DNA of 64,000 nucleotides from Mycolicibacterium komossense (GTDB lineage Bacteria > Actinomycetota > Actinomycetes > Mycobacteriales > Mycobacteriaceae). The stretch spans positions 1-64,000 of the forward strand of contig NZ_JACKTY010000049.1 in NCBI RefSeq assembly GCF_025822605.1. Direction: 5' to 3'. Below are positions 36,770-45,414 of this stretch, one piece after another (the stretch's first letter is position 1; the number at the start of each line of letters is the position of its first letter). A model generated the notes under the pieces. That model was not told the origin of the DNA, made no database searches, and saw only the letters and a list, made by a program, of their open reading frames with translations. The position numbers were made by a program, and so were the translations under genes.

Positions 36770-37506
36770 GCGTGCCGTTGATCGACCGCGTCGGCCCAGA
36801 CTGTCGCGCTGTCGAGATCGGAGTCCTGGGCGTGGATGGCCTGCGTGACGAGCAGGCGCCCGGTGGAGGTGAGGTGCTCACGCATCGCCTCGACGGCGCG
36901 GGCGGATTGATTGTCGACGATTGCGGCGATGACCGGCAGATGCTCGGCGTCGATATCGAACAGGCTGCGGGTGCGGTCGGCGGTGCTGGCGCCGAGCAGG
37001 CGCGTCGACTCGCGCAGTGATCGCACGATCTCCCTGGCGCGGCCGTTGCCGGCCGCCTCGAGGATGTGGTCGTGCAGCAGCTGATCGTGCTCGGCGAAGG
37101 TGCGTTCGTCACCGGCGGCGGCCGCCGCGCGGAGCGCGCCCATCCGCTCGGCGAGCCGGGCCGCGAGCACGGTGTCACAGATCGACGCGACGCGGGCGAC
37201 CGCCGGCAGTTCCAGGGCGAGGCGGATGGCGAAGATATCCGCGATCTCGCGGGGGTCGGGGAGCAGAATGCGAAAGCCCTGGCGCGCCTCGAAGCGGATC
37301 AAGCCCACTTCCTCCAGCCGTAGTAGCGCGTCCCGGACCGGTGTCCTCGAGACGCCCAGTGCCTCGGCGAGCTGATACACCGAGTACTTCACGCCCGCCC
37401 GCATCACCCCGCTGTCCAGTGCCGACCGGACGGCCTCCATCACCAGTTCAGCGCGCCTGCCTGCGACCGGGGGCAGGGGCGGCAGCGCGAGCTGGGCGTC
37501 GGCCAT
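36766..37506 (-). CDS. FadR-type GntR regulator
   Basis: The 246-aa protein has an N-terminal winged helix (YQLAEALGVSRTPVRDALLRLEEVGLIRFEARQGF, about 42-80) and an all-helical FCD ligand domain with metal-binding type residues (Asp/His in HDQLLHDHILEAAG and EHLPVIAAIVD). FadR-type regulators sense carboxylates such as 2-hydroxy acids. It is divergent from the D-2-hydroxyglutarate dehydrogenase-like gene, and two palindromic sites lie between them, so that gene is the likely target, possibly induced by 2-hydroxyglutarate. Confidence 0.88.
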   Translation of the reverse strand: MADAQLALPPLPPVAGRRAELVMEAVRSALDSGVMRAGVKYSVYQLAEALGVSRTPVRDALLRLEEVGLIRFEARQGFRILLPDPREIADIFAIRLALELPAVARVASICDTVLAARLAERMGALRAAAAAGDERTFAEHDQLLHDHILEAAGNGRAREIVRSLRESTRLLGASTADRTRSLFDIDAEHLPVIAAIVDNQSARAVEAMREHLTSTGRLLVTQAIHAQDSDLDSATVWADAVDQRHA

Positions 37507-37534
37507 CAGCGCACTCTAGCAAGATTCGGGATTG

Positions 37535-37566
37535 CGTAGCATGCTACGAAGTCCTAGCATGCTACG
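37535..37566. promoter_or_regulatory. Paired palindromic GntR/FadR operators
   Basis: CGTAGCATGCTACG (37535-37548) is a perfect 14-bp palindrome. A second copy, TAGCATGCTA with right-hand flank CG, follows at 37555-37566, centred 18 bases further. Both lie in the 61-bp gap between the divergent GntR and dehydrogenase genes. Confidence 0.7.
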
Positions 37567-37567
37567 A

Positions 37568-40384
37568 ATGGCCCTCGTCGATTCGTTGCGGAACTCCCTG
37601 CACAAAGCGGGTGTCGCCGATGTCCGCGTGGACCTCACCAGTCGAGCGGCCTACTCTTCGGATGCGTCGTTGTACCGCGTCACCCCCACGGCGGTCGTCT
37701 TCCCGGCGAGTCACGACGACGTGGCGGCGACTCTTGAGGTGTGCCGACAAGAGGAAGTCCCGATCACGGCCCGGGGAGCCGGGACGTCGATCGCGGGCAA
37801 CGCGGTCGGCACGGGTGTGGTGCTGGACTTCAGCCGGTACATGAACCGCGTCCTGTCGGTGGATCCCGAGTCGCGCACCGCGGTGGTCGAACCCGGGGTC
37901 GTCCAGTCGGCGCTCCAGGCCGCAGCACTGCCATTGGGATTGCGGTTCGGTCCCGACCCGTCGAGTCACACCCGCTGCACGATCGGGGGGATGATCGGCA
38001 ACAACGCCTGCGGGTCCAGGGCGCTGGGCTACGGTCGCACCTCCGACAACGTCGCCGCACTGCGCATCCTCACCGCATCCGGTGCGGAGATGCGCCTCAC
38101 CGAATCCGCCGCGCCATCGTCGCGCATCGTCGACGACCTGGCCGCGATCGTCGGTTCCGACCTGGCCACCATCCGCACGCAGTTCGGGCGGTTCGGTCGC
38201 CAAGTCTCCGGTTATGCACTGGACAATCTGTTGCCCGAGAACAAGTTCGACGTGACGCGTCTGCTGGTCGGCAGCGAAGGCACCCTGGGGATCGTCACCG
38301 AAGCGCAGGTCCGCCTCGTCCGCGAACCCGCCCACCGCATGCTGGTCGTCCTCGGCTACCCGGATATCGCCGCCGCGGGTGACGCCACCCCCGCCATTCT
38401 CGAACACCGCCCGACGGCGTGTGAAGGTATCGATTCGCGCATCGTCGACGTCGTCCGCGAACGTAAGGGCAATGCCGCGGTGCCGCCGTTACCCTCCGGG
38501 GCGGCATGGGTGTTCGTCGAGGTGATCGGCGACTCCGCCGAAGAAGCGGCCAACCGCGCGGCGGTCCTCGGAACATCCTGCGGTGCCATGGATTCACTCG
38601 TCGTCAGCGACCCGGTACGCGCCGCGGCGCTGTGGCGGATCCGCGAGGACGGCGCCGGGCTGTCCGCGCGCAGCACGGCCAACCGGCCCGCGCACGCCGG
38701 CTGGGAGGACGCCGCGGTGCCACCGCAGCGCCTCGGCGACTACCTACGCGAGTTCGATGCGTTGATGACCGAATACGGCGTCACCGGGATGCCCTACGGA
38801 CACTTCGGCGACGGTTGTATGCACGTCCGGATCGACTTCCCGCTCGACAAGCCTGGCGGCACTGGCATTTTCCGCAGTTTCCTGTTCGCCGCGGCCACGC
38901 TGGTGGCCGGGTACGGCGGCTCGCTGTCAGGTGAACACGGGGACGGGCGCGCGCGCAGCGAACTGCTTCCGTTGATGTACTCGCCCGCGGCGTTGGCACT
39001 GCAGGCCGCGGTCAAGCACGCCTTCGACCCGGGAAATCTGCTCAACCCCGGCATCATCGTCGATCCGCGACCGCTCGATGCTGATCTTCGGGTGTCGGCG
39101 GCACCGCCGCTACGCAGAAACCTGGCATTGGCCTACCGGCACGACGGTGGGGACTTCACGCAGGCGGTGCACCGGTGCACCGGCGTGGGTAAATGCCGGG
39201 CCGACAACAGCGCGACCGCCGGGGTGATGTGCCCGTCCTATCAGGCCACCCGCGAGGAGAAGGACTCCACGCGAGGCCGGGCGCGGGTGTTGCAGGAGAT
39301 GCTCAACGGCACCGAGATCACCGGCGGCTGGCGCTCACCCGAGGTGCATGAGGCCCTCGGTCTGTGCCTGTCGTGTAAGGGCTGCGCATCGGACTGCCCC
39401 ACCGGCGTCGATATGGCAGCGTACAAAGCCGAAGTGCTGCATCAGAGTTACCGACGCCGCCGCCGGCCCGCCTCGCACTATTCGCTCGGCTGGCTGCCCC
39501 GCTGGGCCAGGTTGGCCGGCGCGGCCCCACGACTGGCCAATGCGGCGATGCAGCTGCCGCTGGTCGGCCCGGCCGCGCTCGCGGTGGCCGGTGTGGACCA
39601 TCGCAGGCACATTCCGGCGTTCGCGCGCCAGACATTCCGATCCTGGTTCGCCGCCAACGCCGATGGCCACCCGGCAGGCGACGAGGTGCTGTTGTTCGTC
39701 GACTCGTTCACCAATTACTTCTCACCCGAGGTCGGCATTGCCACCGTCACGGTGCTGCAGGCGGCGGGGTACCGGCCGGTGCTGACCGACAAGCAACAGT
39801 GTTGCGGGCTCACCTGGATCTCCACCGGCCAGCTCGACACGGCGCGGCGCATCCTGGGCAAGACGGTGTCGACGCTGGCCGTCAGCGCCGAACGCGATAT
39901 CCCCATCGTCGGCATGGAACCGTCGTGTACCGCAGTGTTGCGTTCTGATGCCGCCGAACTCGTCGGCGGCGCGGCCGCCGACCGCGTCGCCGGAGCCACC
40001 CGCACCCTGGCCGAGCTGCTGACCGAGCGCGGCTGGGACCCGCCGTCGCTGGTCGGTCGACAGGTGATCGCGCAACCGCACTGCCACCATCACGCGGTGA
40101 TGGGCTGGAGTCCCGACGCGCAGCTGCTGCGTGGGGCCGGGGCCGAACTGTCGCGACTGAGCGGTTGTTGCGGGCTGGCTGGGAATTTCGGTGTGGAGAA
40201 AGGTCACTACGACGTGTCGGTTGCGGTCGCCGAACAGCAGCTGCTGCCCGCGGTGCGGGCCGCGGCGCCGGCGACGGCGATCCTGGCGGACGGCTACTCG
40301 TGTCGTACGCAGCTCGACGATCTCACCGAGCGCGGGGGTGTCCACCTGGCGCAACTGCTGGCGGAGGCGCTGTCGGCGGGATAG
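37568..40384 (+). CDS. D-2-hydroxyglutarate dehydrogenase-like flavo-iron-sulfur protein (YdiJ type)
   Basis: The 938-aa protein fuses an FAD-binding type 4 domain (about 35-210, with ITARGAGTSIAGNAVG and SHTRCTIGGMIGNNACGSRA) and an FAD-oxidase C domain (to about 500, with MPYGHFGDGCMHVRIDF and SGEHGDGRAR). A 4Fe-4S module follows (CTGVGKCRA, GVMCPSY, CLSCKGCASDCPTG), then two CCG domains (QQCCGLTW, SGCCGLAG). This is the architecture of YdiJ, a D-2-hydroxyglutarate dehydrogenase. It would oxidise the HglS product to 2-oxoglutarate and pass electrons to the respiratory chain. ATG 37568 is preferred because upstream starts fall in the operator. A glycolate- or lactate-type substrate is possible. 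Confidence 0.85.
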   Translation: MALVDSLRNSLHKAGVADVRVDLTSRAAYSSDASLYRVTPTAVVFPASHDDVAATLEVCRQEEVPITARGAGTSIAGNAVGTGVVLDFSRYMNRVLSVDPESRTAVVEPGVVQSALQAAALPLGLRFGPDPSSHTRCTIGGMIGNNACGSRALGYGRTSDNVAALRILTASGAEMRLTESAAPSSRIVDDLAAIVGSDLATIRTQFGRFGRQVSGYALDNLLPENKFDVTRLLVGSEGTLGIVTEAQVRLVREPAHRMLVVLGYPDIAAAGDATPAILEHRPTACEGIDSRIVDVVRERKGNAAVPPLPSGAAWVFVEVIGDSAEEAANRAAVLGTSCGAMDSLVVSDPVRAAALWRIREDGAGLSARSTANRPAHAGWEDAAVPPQRLGDYLREFDALMTEYGVTGMPYGHFGDGCMHVRIDFPLDKPGGTGIFRSFLFAAATLVAGYGGSLSGEHGDGRARSELLPLMYSPAALALQAAVKHAFDPGNLLNPGIIVDPRPLDADLRVSAAPPLRRNLALAYRHDGGDFTQAVHRCTGVGKCRADNSATAGVMCPSYQATREEKDSTRGRARVLQEMLNGTEITGGWRSPEVHEALGLCLSCKGCASDCPTGVDMAAYKAEVLHQSYRRRRRPASHYSLGWLPRWARLAGAAPRLANAAMQLPLVGPAALAVAGVDHRRHIPAFARQTFRSWFAANADGHPAGDEVLLFVDSFTNYFSPEVGIATVTVLQAAGYRPVLTDKQQCCGLTWISTGQLDTARRILGKTVSTLAVSAERDIPIVGMEPSCTAVLRSDAAELVGGAAADRVAGATRTLAELLTERGWDPPSLVGRQVIAQPHCHHHAVMGWSPDAQLLRGAGAELSRLSGCCGLAGNFGVEKGHYDVSVAVAEQQLLPAVRAAAPATAILADGYSCRTQLDDLTERGGVHLAQLLAEALSAG

Positions 40385-40440
40385 GTACATTGCTGACCTG
40401 CTGATCAGTGCATTGCCGTCGCGGCGTTACTGTTAGCGCC

Positions 40441-41028
40441 ATGGCGCGTAAAGGTGTGCTCCTTCGGCGGGAAGAGATCATCGACGCGATGGTCGACCAG
40501 ATCTCGGCGAGAGGGATCGCGGCGACCCGGGTGGCCGATGTCGCGTCGGCGATGGGTGTGAGTACTGGGCTGATCTTCTACCACTTCGAGACCAAAGAAG
40601 CGCTGCTCGCGGCGGCCTTTCCACGGGCCATGCAGCACGATCTGGACGACCTGGCCAAGATCGTCGCGCGCAAGACGTCGGCGTCGGCTCGGCTGAGAGC
40701 CGTCATCAAGCTGTACAGCCCGGCCGGCGGCGCACCCGGCTGGCGGCTCTGGATCGACGGCTGGGCAGCGGCGCTGCGGGATCCGGGACTGGTGGCGGTC
40801 ATGCGCGAGATCGACAACGTATGGCGCACCACGGTCTGTGATCTGATCGTCGAAGGCAACGATGCGGGGGAGTTCACCTGCCGGGCGCCGGAGGTCTCGG
40901 CGGCCCGGATCACCGCCCTCCTGGATGGACTCGCCGTACAGCGGGTGGTGCGCGGCGCGGGGCCGACTCCCACCGAGCGGATGCGCTGGGTCGACGAGGT
41001 CCTCGAGTTCGAACTGCAGTCCGGATAG
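40441..41028 (+). CDS. TetR-family regulator (BetI-like C-terminal domain)
   Basis: The 195-aa protein starts MARKGVLLRREEI and has its helix-turn-helix at about 10-55 (ISARGIAATRVADVASAMG and TGLIFYHFETKEALLAAAF). The C-terminal half (RLWIDGWAAALRDPGLVAVM, ITALLDGLAVQRVVRG) resembles the BetI/TetR_C_6 group that often controls amine or betaine metabolism. It precedes the IclR gene by 9 bp on the same strand, so both may control the catabolic operon beyond. Confidence 0.88.
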   Translation: MARKGVLLRREEIIDAMVDQISARGIAATRVADVASAMGVSTGLIFYHFETKEALLAAAFPRAMQHDLDDLAKIVARKTSASARLRAVIKLYSPAGGAPGWRLWIDGWAAALRDPGLVAVMREIDNVWRTTVCDLIVEGNDAGEFTCRAPEVSAARITALLDGLAVQRVVRGAGPTPTERMRWVDEVLEFELQSG

Positions 41029-41037
41029 GTTGACGCC

Positions 41038-41832
41038 ATGCCAGCAGCGGATACGTCAGAGTCGACCACGAACGCGGTACGCACACTCAGCCGTGGACTG
41101 GAGATCCTCGAGCTCTTCGCCGACGACGCCGCGGAGCTGAGTCAGAGCGATATCGCTGCCCGATGCGGACTGCCCATGCCGACGATCCACCGCCTGGTCC
41201 GAACCCTGGTCACTCATGAGTTTCTCGAACCTGTCGCGGGTGGGCGCAACTATCGGATCGGTGCCGCTGTGCTGCGATTGGCCGGCCCCCTGATCGCGCG
41301 CAGCGACCCGGCGGCCGTGATCCGGCGGAAGCTCCAGCAGATCGCCGAAATTACCGGCGAAACAACAAATCTCGCGACACTCTTGGGTTCGTCGGTGGTC
41401 TACCTCGACGGCGTCAAGGGTGGCCGGATGCTGACGCCGCAGGTGACGGTGGGGCTGCGACTGACGGCCTACAACACCGCGCTGGGTAAGGCGCTGCTCG
41501 CCCAGCTCGACGATGACGAGGTCATCGCGCGGCTGGGGGAGGGGCCGTATCCGCAGTCGACCGAATTCAGCGCGGTCGACTGGCCGGATCTACAGGGTCG
41601 GCTCGACACCGTCCGCCGTACCGGCATCTCGCGCTCCGACGAAGAGTTCGAGGTGGGTCTGGCCTCGCTCGCGATTGCCTTGCCGACCCAGGCCGATGGC
41701 TCGTTGCGGGCCATCAATATTTCGCTGCCGGTCAACCGGGCGACTGCGGAACTTCGTACAACCGGTGAGCAGCTGCTGCGTTCAGTTGCGAGTGAAATCG
41801 CTTCATCTGAAGGGTATTGTACTGAGTTATAA
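41038..41832 (+). CDS. IclR-family regulator
   Basis: The 264-aa protein has an N-terminal winged helix (LSRGLEILELFADDAAELSQ, IAARCGLPMPTIHRLVRTLV) and the IclR effector domain with ATLLGSSVVYLDGV, TAYNTALGKALLA and EEFEVGLASLAIALP. IclR regulators control catabolic operons through aromatic or small carboxylate effectors. It lies next to a cluster of AGTCAGT repeats at 41821-41863 and the reductase gene, and is the best candidate for binding these repeats. Confidence 0.88.
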   Translation: MPAADTSESTTNAVRTLSRGLEILELFADDAAELSQSDIAARCGLPMPTIHRLVRTLVTHEFLEPVAGGRNYRIGAAVLRLAGPLIARSDPAAVIRRKLQQIAEITGETTNLATLLGSSVVYLDGVKGGRMLTPQVTVGLRLTAYNTALGKALLAQLDDDEVIARLGEGPYPQSTEFSAVDWPDLQGRLDTVRRTGISRSDEEFEVGLASLAIALPTQADGSLRAINISLPVNRATAELRTTGEQLLRSVASEIASSEGYCTEL

Positions 41833-41863
41833 GTCAGTTACTACTGATTTCTCAGTCAGTAAA
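41821..41863. promoter_or_regulatory. AGTCAGT repeat cluster (operator candidate)
   Basis: AGTCAGTTA (41832-41840) and AGTCAGTAAA (41854-41863) are direct repeats 22 bases apart. TCAGT (41834-41838) and ACTGA (41843-41847) are an inverted pair inside. A related ACTGAGTTA ends the IclR gene. The identical AGTCAGTAAA recurs at 42887, before the next promoter. Confidence 0.55.
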
Positions 41864-41866
41864 CTA

Positions 41867-41896
41867 TTGACGGGATGTTTGCGCCGTCCGTAGAGT
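41867..41896 (+). promoter_or_regulatory. Promoter of the reductase gene
   Basis: TTGACG (41867-41872) and TAGAGT (41891-41896) are 18 bases apart and lie 25 bases before the start. The AGTCAGT cluster abuts the -35, suitable for activation or repression. Confidence 0.5.
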
Positions 41897-41920
41897 CTCC
41901 GCCATGCGGGAGTGCGTTTC

Positions 41921-42880
41921 ATGCTGACCACCCTGGCGGTGCGCAGCGTCCGACAGGAAGCTGACGGCGTCCGGTCCTTCAGGTTCGAACAACCCGGTGG
42001 CGCAGCGCTGGATCCGTGGGACCCCGGCGCACATCTGGAATTCACGTTGCCGTCGGGCCTCGTCCGGCAGTATTCGCTGTGCGGAGACCCCGAGGATCGC
42101 AGTGGCTACGTTGTCGCGGTGCTCGAGCAACCCGAGGGCAGGGGCGGCTCGCGCGAGTTTCACCGCGTCATGACCCCGGGGGCCGAGGTGCAGGTTCGCG
42201 GCCCGCGCAACCACTTCCCGCTGGTGGCGGCCGACAGTTACCTGTTCATCGCAGGCGGTATCGGGATCACCCCGATTCTGCCCATGGTGAGATCGGTCGC
42301 CAAGTCTGGCAGCAATTTTCGAGTGGTCTACGGAGGCAGGTCGGCGGCCTCGATGGCTTTTCGCGACGAGGTGGCCGCAGCGGGCGGTGCGGCAAGCATC
42401 CTGCCGGAAGATGTCGCGGGCCGGATTGACATCGCCGGTGAGCTGGCTCGGTGCGCGCTACCCACCCGGGTGTACTGCTGCGGACCCGAGCCGTTGCTGC
42501 GGGCGGTCCGCGAAGTTTGTGCGGGCGACGATCGGGTGAGCGGATTGCACTTCGAACGTTTCGGCGCCCCGGGAAACGCCACCGTGGACCCATCCGCGTC
42601 ATCTGCGGCGCGGGGCAGCTTCGAAGTCGAGCTGGCCAGAACCGGCGCCACGGTCGTGGTCGACGAGGCTTCGTCGATTCTGGACAAGGTGCTCGAAGTT
42701 GCGCCCGACGTGCCGTGGTCTTGCCGCGAAGGGTATTGCGGCACTTGCGAAACCAGAGTCGTTTCAGGCGAACCCGAGCATGGCGACGACGTCCTGGACG
42801 ACGAGGAGCGGGCGGCGAACACGGTGATGATGATCTGTGTCGGGCGGTCGCGTTCACCCCGACTGGTCCTCGATATCTGA
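41921..42880 (+). CDS. Rieske-oxygenase reductase (FNR-type with C-terminal 2Fe-2S ferredoxin)
   Basis: The 319-aa protein has an FMN/FAD domain (VRQYSLCGDPEDRSGYVVAV), an NAD-binding domain (YLFIAGGIGITPILPMV, VYCCGPEPLLRAV) and a plant-type ferredoxin at the end (CREGYCGTCETR with a later Cys in MMICVGR). This is the phthalate-dioxygenase-reductase/VanB layout that passes electrons from NADH to a Rieske oxygenase. Its partner is probably the oxygenase at 47109. ATG 41921 has GGGAG eight bases upstream; a GTG at 41912 is the alternative. It has its own promoter, separate from the operon at 43013. Confidence 0.88.
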   Translation: MLTTLAVRSVRQEADGVRSFRFEQPGGAALDPWDPGAHLEFTLPSGLVRQYSLCGDPEDRSGYVVAVLEQPEGRGGSREFHRVMTPGAEVQVRGPRNHFPLVAADSYLFIAGGIGITPILPMVRSVAKSGSNFRVVYGGRSAASMAFRDEVAAAGGAASILPEDVAGRIDIAGELARCALPTRVYCCGPEPLLRAVREVCAGDDRVSGLHFERFGAPGNATVDPSASSAARGSFEVELARTGATVVVDEASSILDKVLEVAPDVPWSCREGYCGTCETRVVSGEPEHGDDVLDDEERAANTVMMICVGRSRSPRLVLDI

Positions 42881-42886
42881 TCCTCG

Positions 42887-42896
42887 AGTCAGTAAA
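42887..42896. promoter_or_regulatory. AGTCAGTAAA element before the catabolic operon
   Basis: This exact copy of the element at 41854-41863 starts 23 bases before the -35 box at 42910, in the same orientation and similar spacing as at the reductase promoter. It suggests one regulator controls both units. Confidence 0.5.
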
Positions 42897-42909
42897 ACGG
42901 TGGATTTCG

Positions 42910-42939
42910 TTGACAACCGACCGGACCGGCTCATAAGAT
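42910..42939 (+). promoter_or_regulatory. Promoter of the 16-gene catabolic operon
   Basis: TTGACA (42910-42915) and TAAGAT (42934-42939) are 18 bases apart, 74 bases before the first start codon. The AT-rich leader after it (42940-42990) contains short inverted repeats (TCTCTTTCATAGAGTGA) that may be another operator. Confidence 0.5.
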
Positions 42940-43012
42940 TCATCTAGTAAAAGTTCTCTTTCATAGAGTGAAAATAAACCAATCTCATACCTAACGGAGC
43001 GCAGCCACCGTC

Positions 43013-44152
43013 ATGACCAGCACAGTCGAGCCCACCTTCGTTCCCGGCCGGACCGCCGACGACATCGCACGGCTGGCAGAGGAATTCGCGGCACACGGCT
43101 GCGGGGTTCCCCCGACGCAGGGTTCACCTTCGGACGCCGACTCCCGCGCGGCGTACGCGGCCTACGGTCAGGCCGGGTTGATCGGCCTGCATTGGCCGGT
43201 TCGGTTCGGCGGCGGTGGACACGACCCCATGGTTACCTTCGCCGTCGAAGAACAGATGGGCTACCACTGGCTGCCGATGTCGAGCTACCTGCTGTCGGTG
43301 AAGACCATCGGCAACGCACTGCTCCAGTACGCGACCGAAGCGATGTGCGCGGAGTTCATCCCGCGGATCGCCTCCGGTGAGCTGATCTTCTGCCAGGGAT
43401 TCTCCGAACCGGAGGCGGGCACCGATCTCGGCTCGCTGCGGACCACGGCCCGCCGCGACGGCGACCGGTACATCGTCAACGGCCGCAAGATCTGGACCTC
43501 CAGCGCCGAGCACGCCGATTGGGTCTATCTCGCGGTGCGCACCGGCAGCGCTGAGTCGCGCCACCGCGGCCTCTCGGTGTTCCTGGTCGACATCCACACC
43601 CCCGGTATCGTCGTCGACGTCCACCGGACCCTCGGCGGCGGCACCATCGGCGAACTGACCTTGACTGATGTGGCCGTGCCTGCCGATCAGGTGGTCGGTG
43701 AGATCGACGGCGGCTGGCAGATCCTGATGGGTACCCTCGACTACGAACGCGTCACCAGCGAGAAAGTCGGCGTGATGTTGCGCCTGCTCGACGAACTCGA
43801 TCCACTGGTCACTGATCGCGCCGGCCGCCAGACGCTGGGCAGGATCCGCGGCGACGCACATATCGCCCGCGAGCACGGCCGCCGTGCCACCGCGCGACTG
43901 GCCGACGGCATCGACGCCAGCGCCGAATCGTCGATGGCGAAACTGTCCATCGCGCTGCTCATGCAGGAACTCGCCGCCACCGCGGTGGAACTGGTCGGGC
44001 CGCGTGCGTTGGTGGAGTCCGGGCCCGGTGCGGTACTCGACGGCAAGCTCGCCGCTTTCGCCCGCGCCGCGGTGGCCACCACCATCGCCGGCGGTGTCTC
44101 GGATATCCAGCGCAAGAACATCTCCCGGCGTCGGGTGGGGTCCTGGTCATGA
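43013..44152 (+). CDS. Acyl-CoA dehydrogenase
   Basis: The 379-aa protein has the acyl-CoA dehydrogenase fold: N-terminal helices with FGGGGHDPMVTFAVEEQMG, the middle beta-domain with FCQGFSEPEAGTDLGSL and GRKIWTSSAEHADW, and C-terminal helices. It oxidises an acyl-CoA at the alpha-beta bond using FAD. It is the first gene of the operon, and a shorter homologue follows two genes on, so the pair may form a mixed tetramer like the FadE heteromers of mycobacterial sterol degradation. Its stop overlaps the CoA-transferase start. Confidence 0.88.
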   Translation: MTSTVEPTFVPGRTADDIARLAEEFAAHGCGVPPTQGSPSDADSRAAYAAYGQAGLIGLHWPVRFGGGGHDPMVTFAVEEQMGYHWLPMSSYLLSVKTIGNALLQYATEAMCAEFIPRIASGELIFCQGFSEPEAGTDLGSLRTTARRDGDRYIVNGRKIWTSSAEHADWVYLAVRTGSAESRHRGLSVFLVDIHTPGIVVDVHRTLGGGTIGELTLTDVAVPADQVVGEIDGGWQILMGTLDYERVTSEKVGVMLRLLDELDPLVTDRAGRQTLGRIRGDAHIAREHGRRATARLADGIDASAESSMAKLSIALLMQELAATAVELVGPRALVESGPGAVLDGKLAAFARAAVATTIAGGVSDIQRKNISRRRVGSWS

Positions 44153-45414
44153 GCGACGTTGCGACCACCCGTTTACCGCTGGCCGGCCTGCGGGTACTGG
44201 ATTACGCCCAGTATGTCGCCGGCCCGTTCGCCGCGATGCTGTTGGCCGATCTGGGCGCCGAGGTGATCAAGGTCGAGCCGCCACGAGGCGACGCCTGGCG
44301 CCACTACGAGCCGTTGACTGCCGACGGCGGAAAGTGGTTCCTGTCGCTGAACCGCAACAAGAAGTCGGTCGTCGCCGACCTGAAAACCGAAGAGGGACAA
44401 CAGTTCAGTGCGGCTCTGATCCGTACCGCAGATGTCGTCATCCACAACATGCCGCCGGCGCGCGCCCGCAGCTTCGGTCTCGACCGGCAATCGGTCGCCG
44501 CGGTGAACCCGCAGGCAGTCTGGTGCTGCGTATCGGCGTTCGGGAGCGCCGGTCCCGACTCGGCGACGCTGGGTTATGACCTGATCGCCCAGGCCGCCTC
44601 GGGCCTGCTACTCGCCGATGCCCGACCCGGCGACGAGGTGCCTCGCCGGTCCGGTGGGATCGCGATGGCGGACCTGACGGCCGGTCTGCTCACCTTTTCG
44701 GCGGCCCTGATCGGTCTCACCGACCGGTTCCGGCGAGCCGCCGCGGGTGGCGCCGACGAACAAGCCCGCGGTATCGAGGTCTCGCTGCTGGGTGCCGCGC
44801 TGGCCGTGCAGGTGCAGCGGTTCGTCGCCGTGAACCCAGCTCCCGACCCCTCCGGTGGGACGTCATACTGCGACGACACCAGGCTCACGCAGATCGCCAC
44901 CGCGGTGGCCGATTCCGATGAGCTCGAGCCCTACTACCGCTGCTACCGGGCCGCGGACGGTTTCATCGCGTTGGCGTGCCTGAATCATGCGCAACGGGTG
45001 AAAGTCTCCGGTCTACTCGGTGTCGATGACCCCTGGGCGGCCAATCCGCAGGCCGTCCCCGCCGATGCAGCCGAATACACAGCCCGTAGCGCACTCAAAG
45101 ACGCTTTCGCCGAGGCGATTTCGGTGAAGCCGGTAGCCCACTGGATCGCGGTTTTCGAAGAGCTCGGGATCCCCGGCGGACCGGTACACGAGATCTCGCA
45201 GGCTCACCACGCCGAGCAGGTACGCGCCAACGGACTGGTGCAGACCATCGACCAGCCCGGTATCGGCCAGGTCAGCCTGCTGGGCTCACTTTTCACAATC
45301 GACGGGACCGCCGCGCCCGATGCGGTCAGCGCTCCGCGTCTCGGCCAACACACCGAGGCACTGCGCGAATCGCTCAGCCAAGTACAGACGTTCGAAGGAA
45401 TCGATCACCAGTGA
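44149..45414 (+). CDS. Class III CoA-transferase (CaiB/BaiF type)
   Basis: The 421-aa protein opens with LRVLDYAQYVAGPFAAMLLADLGAEVIKVEPP (given in parts: the loop GPFAAML and the VIKVEPP nucleotide-handling strand). The catalytic Asp is expected in LGYDLIAQAASGL (about Asp144). It transfers CoA between carboxylic acids, as CaiB does for carnitine/crotonobetaine. Here it would activate the operon's substrate or an intermediate. It lies between two acyl-CoA dehydrogenases with 4-base overlaps at both ends. Confidence 0.88.
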   Translation: MSDVATTRLPLAGLRVLDYAQYVAGPFAAMLLADLGAEVIKVEPPRGDAWRHYEPLTADGGKWFLSLNRNKKSVVADLKTEEGQQFSAALIRTADVVIHNMPPARARSFGLDRQSVAAVNPQAVWCCVSAFGSAGPDSATLGYDLIAQAASGLLLADARPGDEVPRRSGGIAMADLTAGLLTFSAALIGLTDRFRRAAAGGADEQARGIEVSLLGAALAVQVQRFVAVNPAPDPSGGTSYCDDTRLTQIATAVADSDELEPYYRCYRAADGFIALACLNHAQRVKVSGLLGVDDPWAANPQAVPADAAEYTARSALKDAFAEAISVKPVAHWIAVFEELGIPGGPVHEISQAHHAEQVRANGLVQTIDQPGIGQVSLLGSLFTIDGTAAPDAVSAPRLGQHTEALRESLSQVQTFEGIDHQ

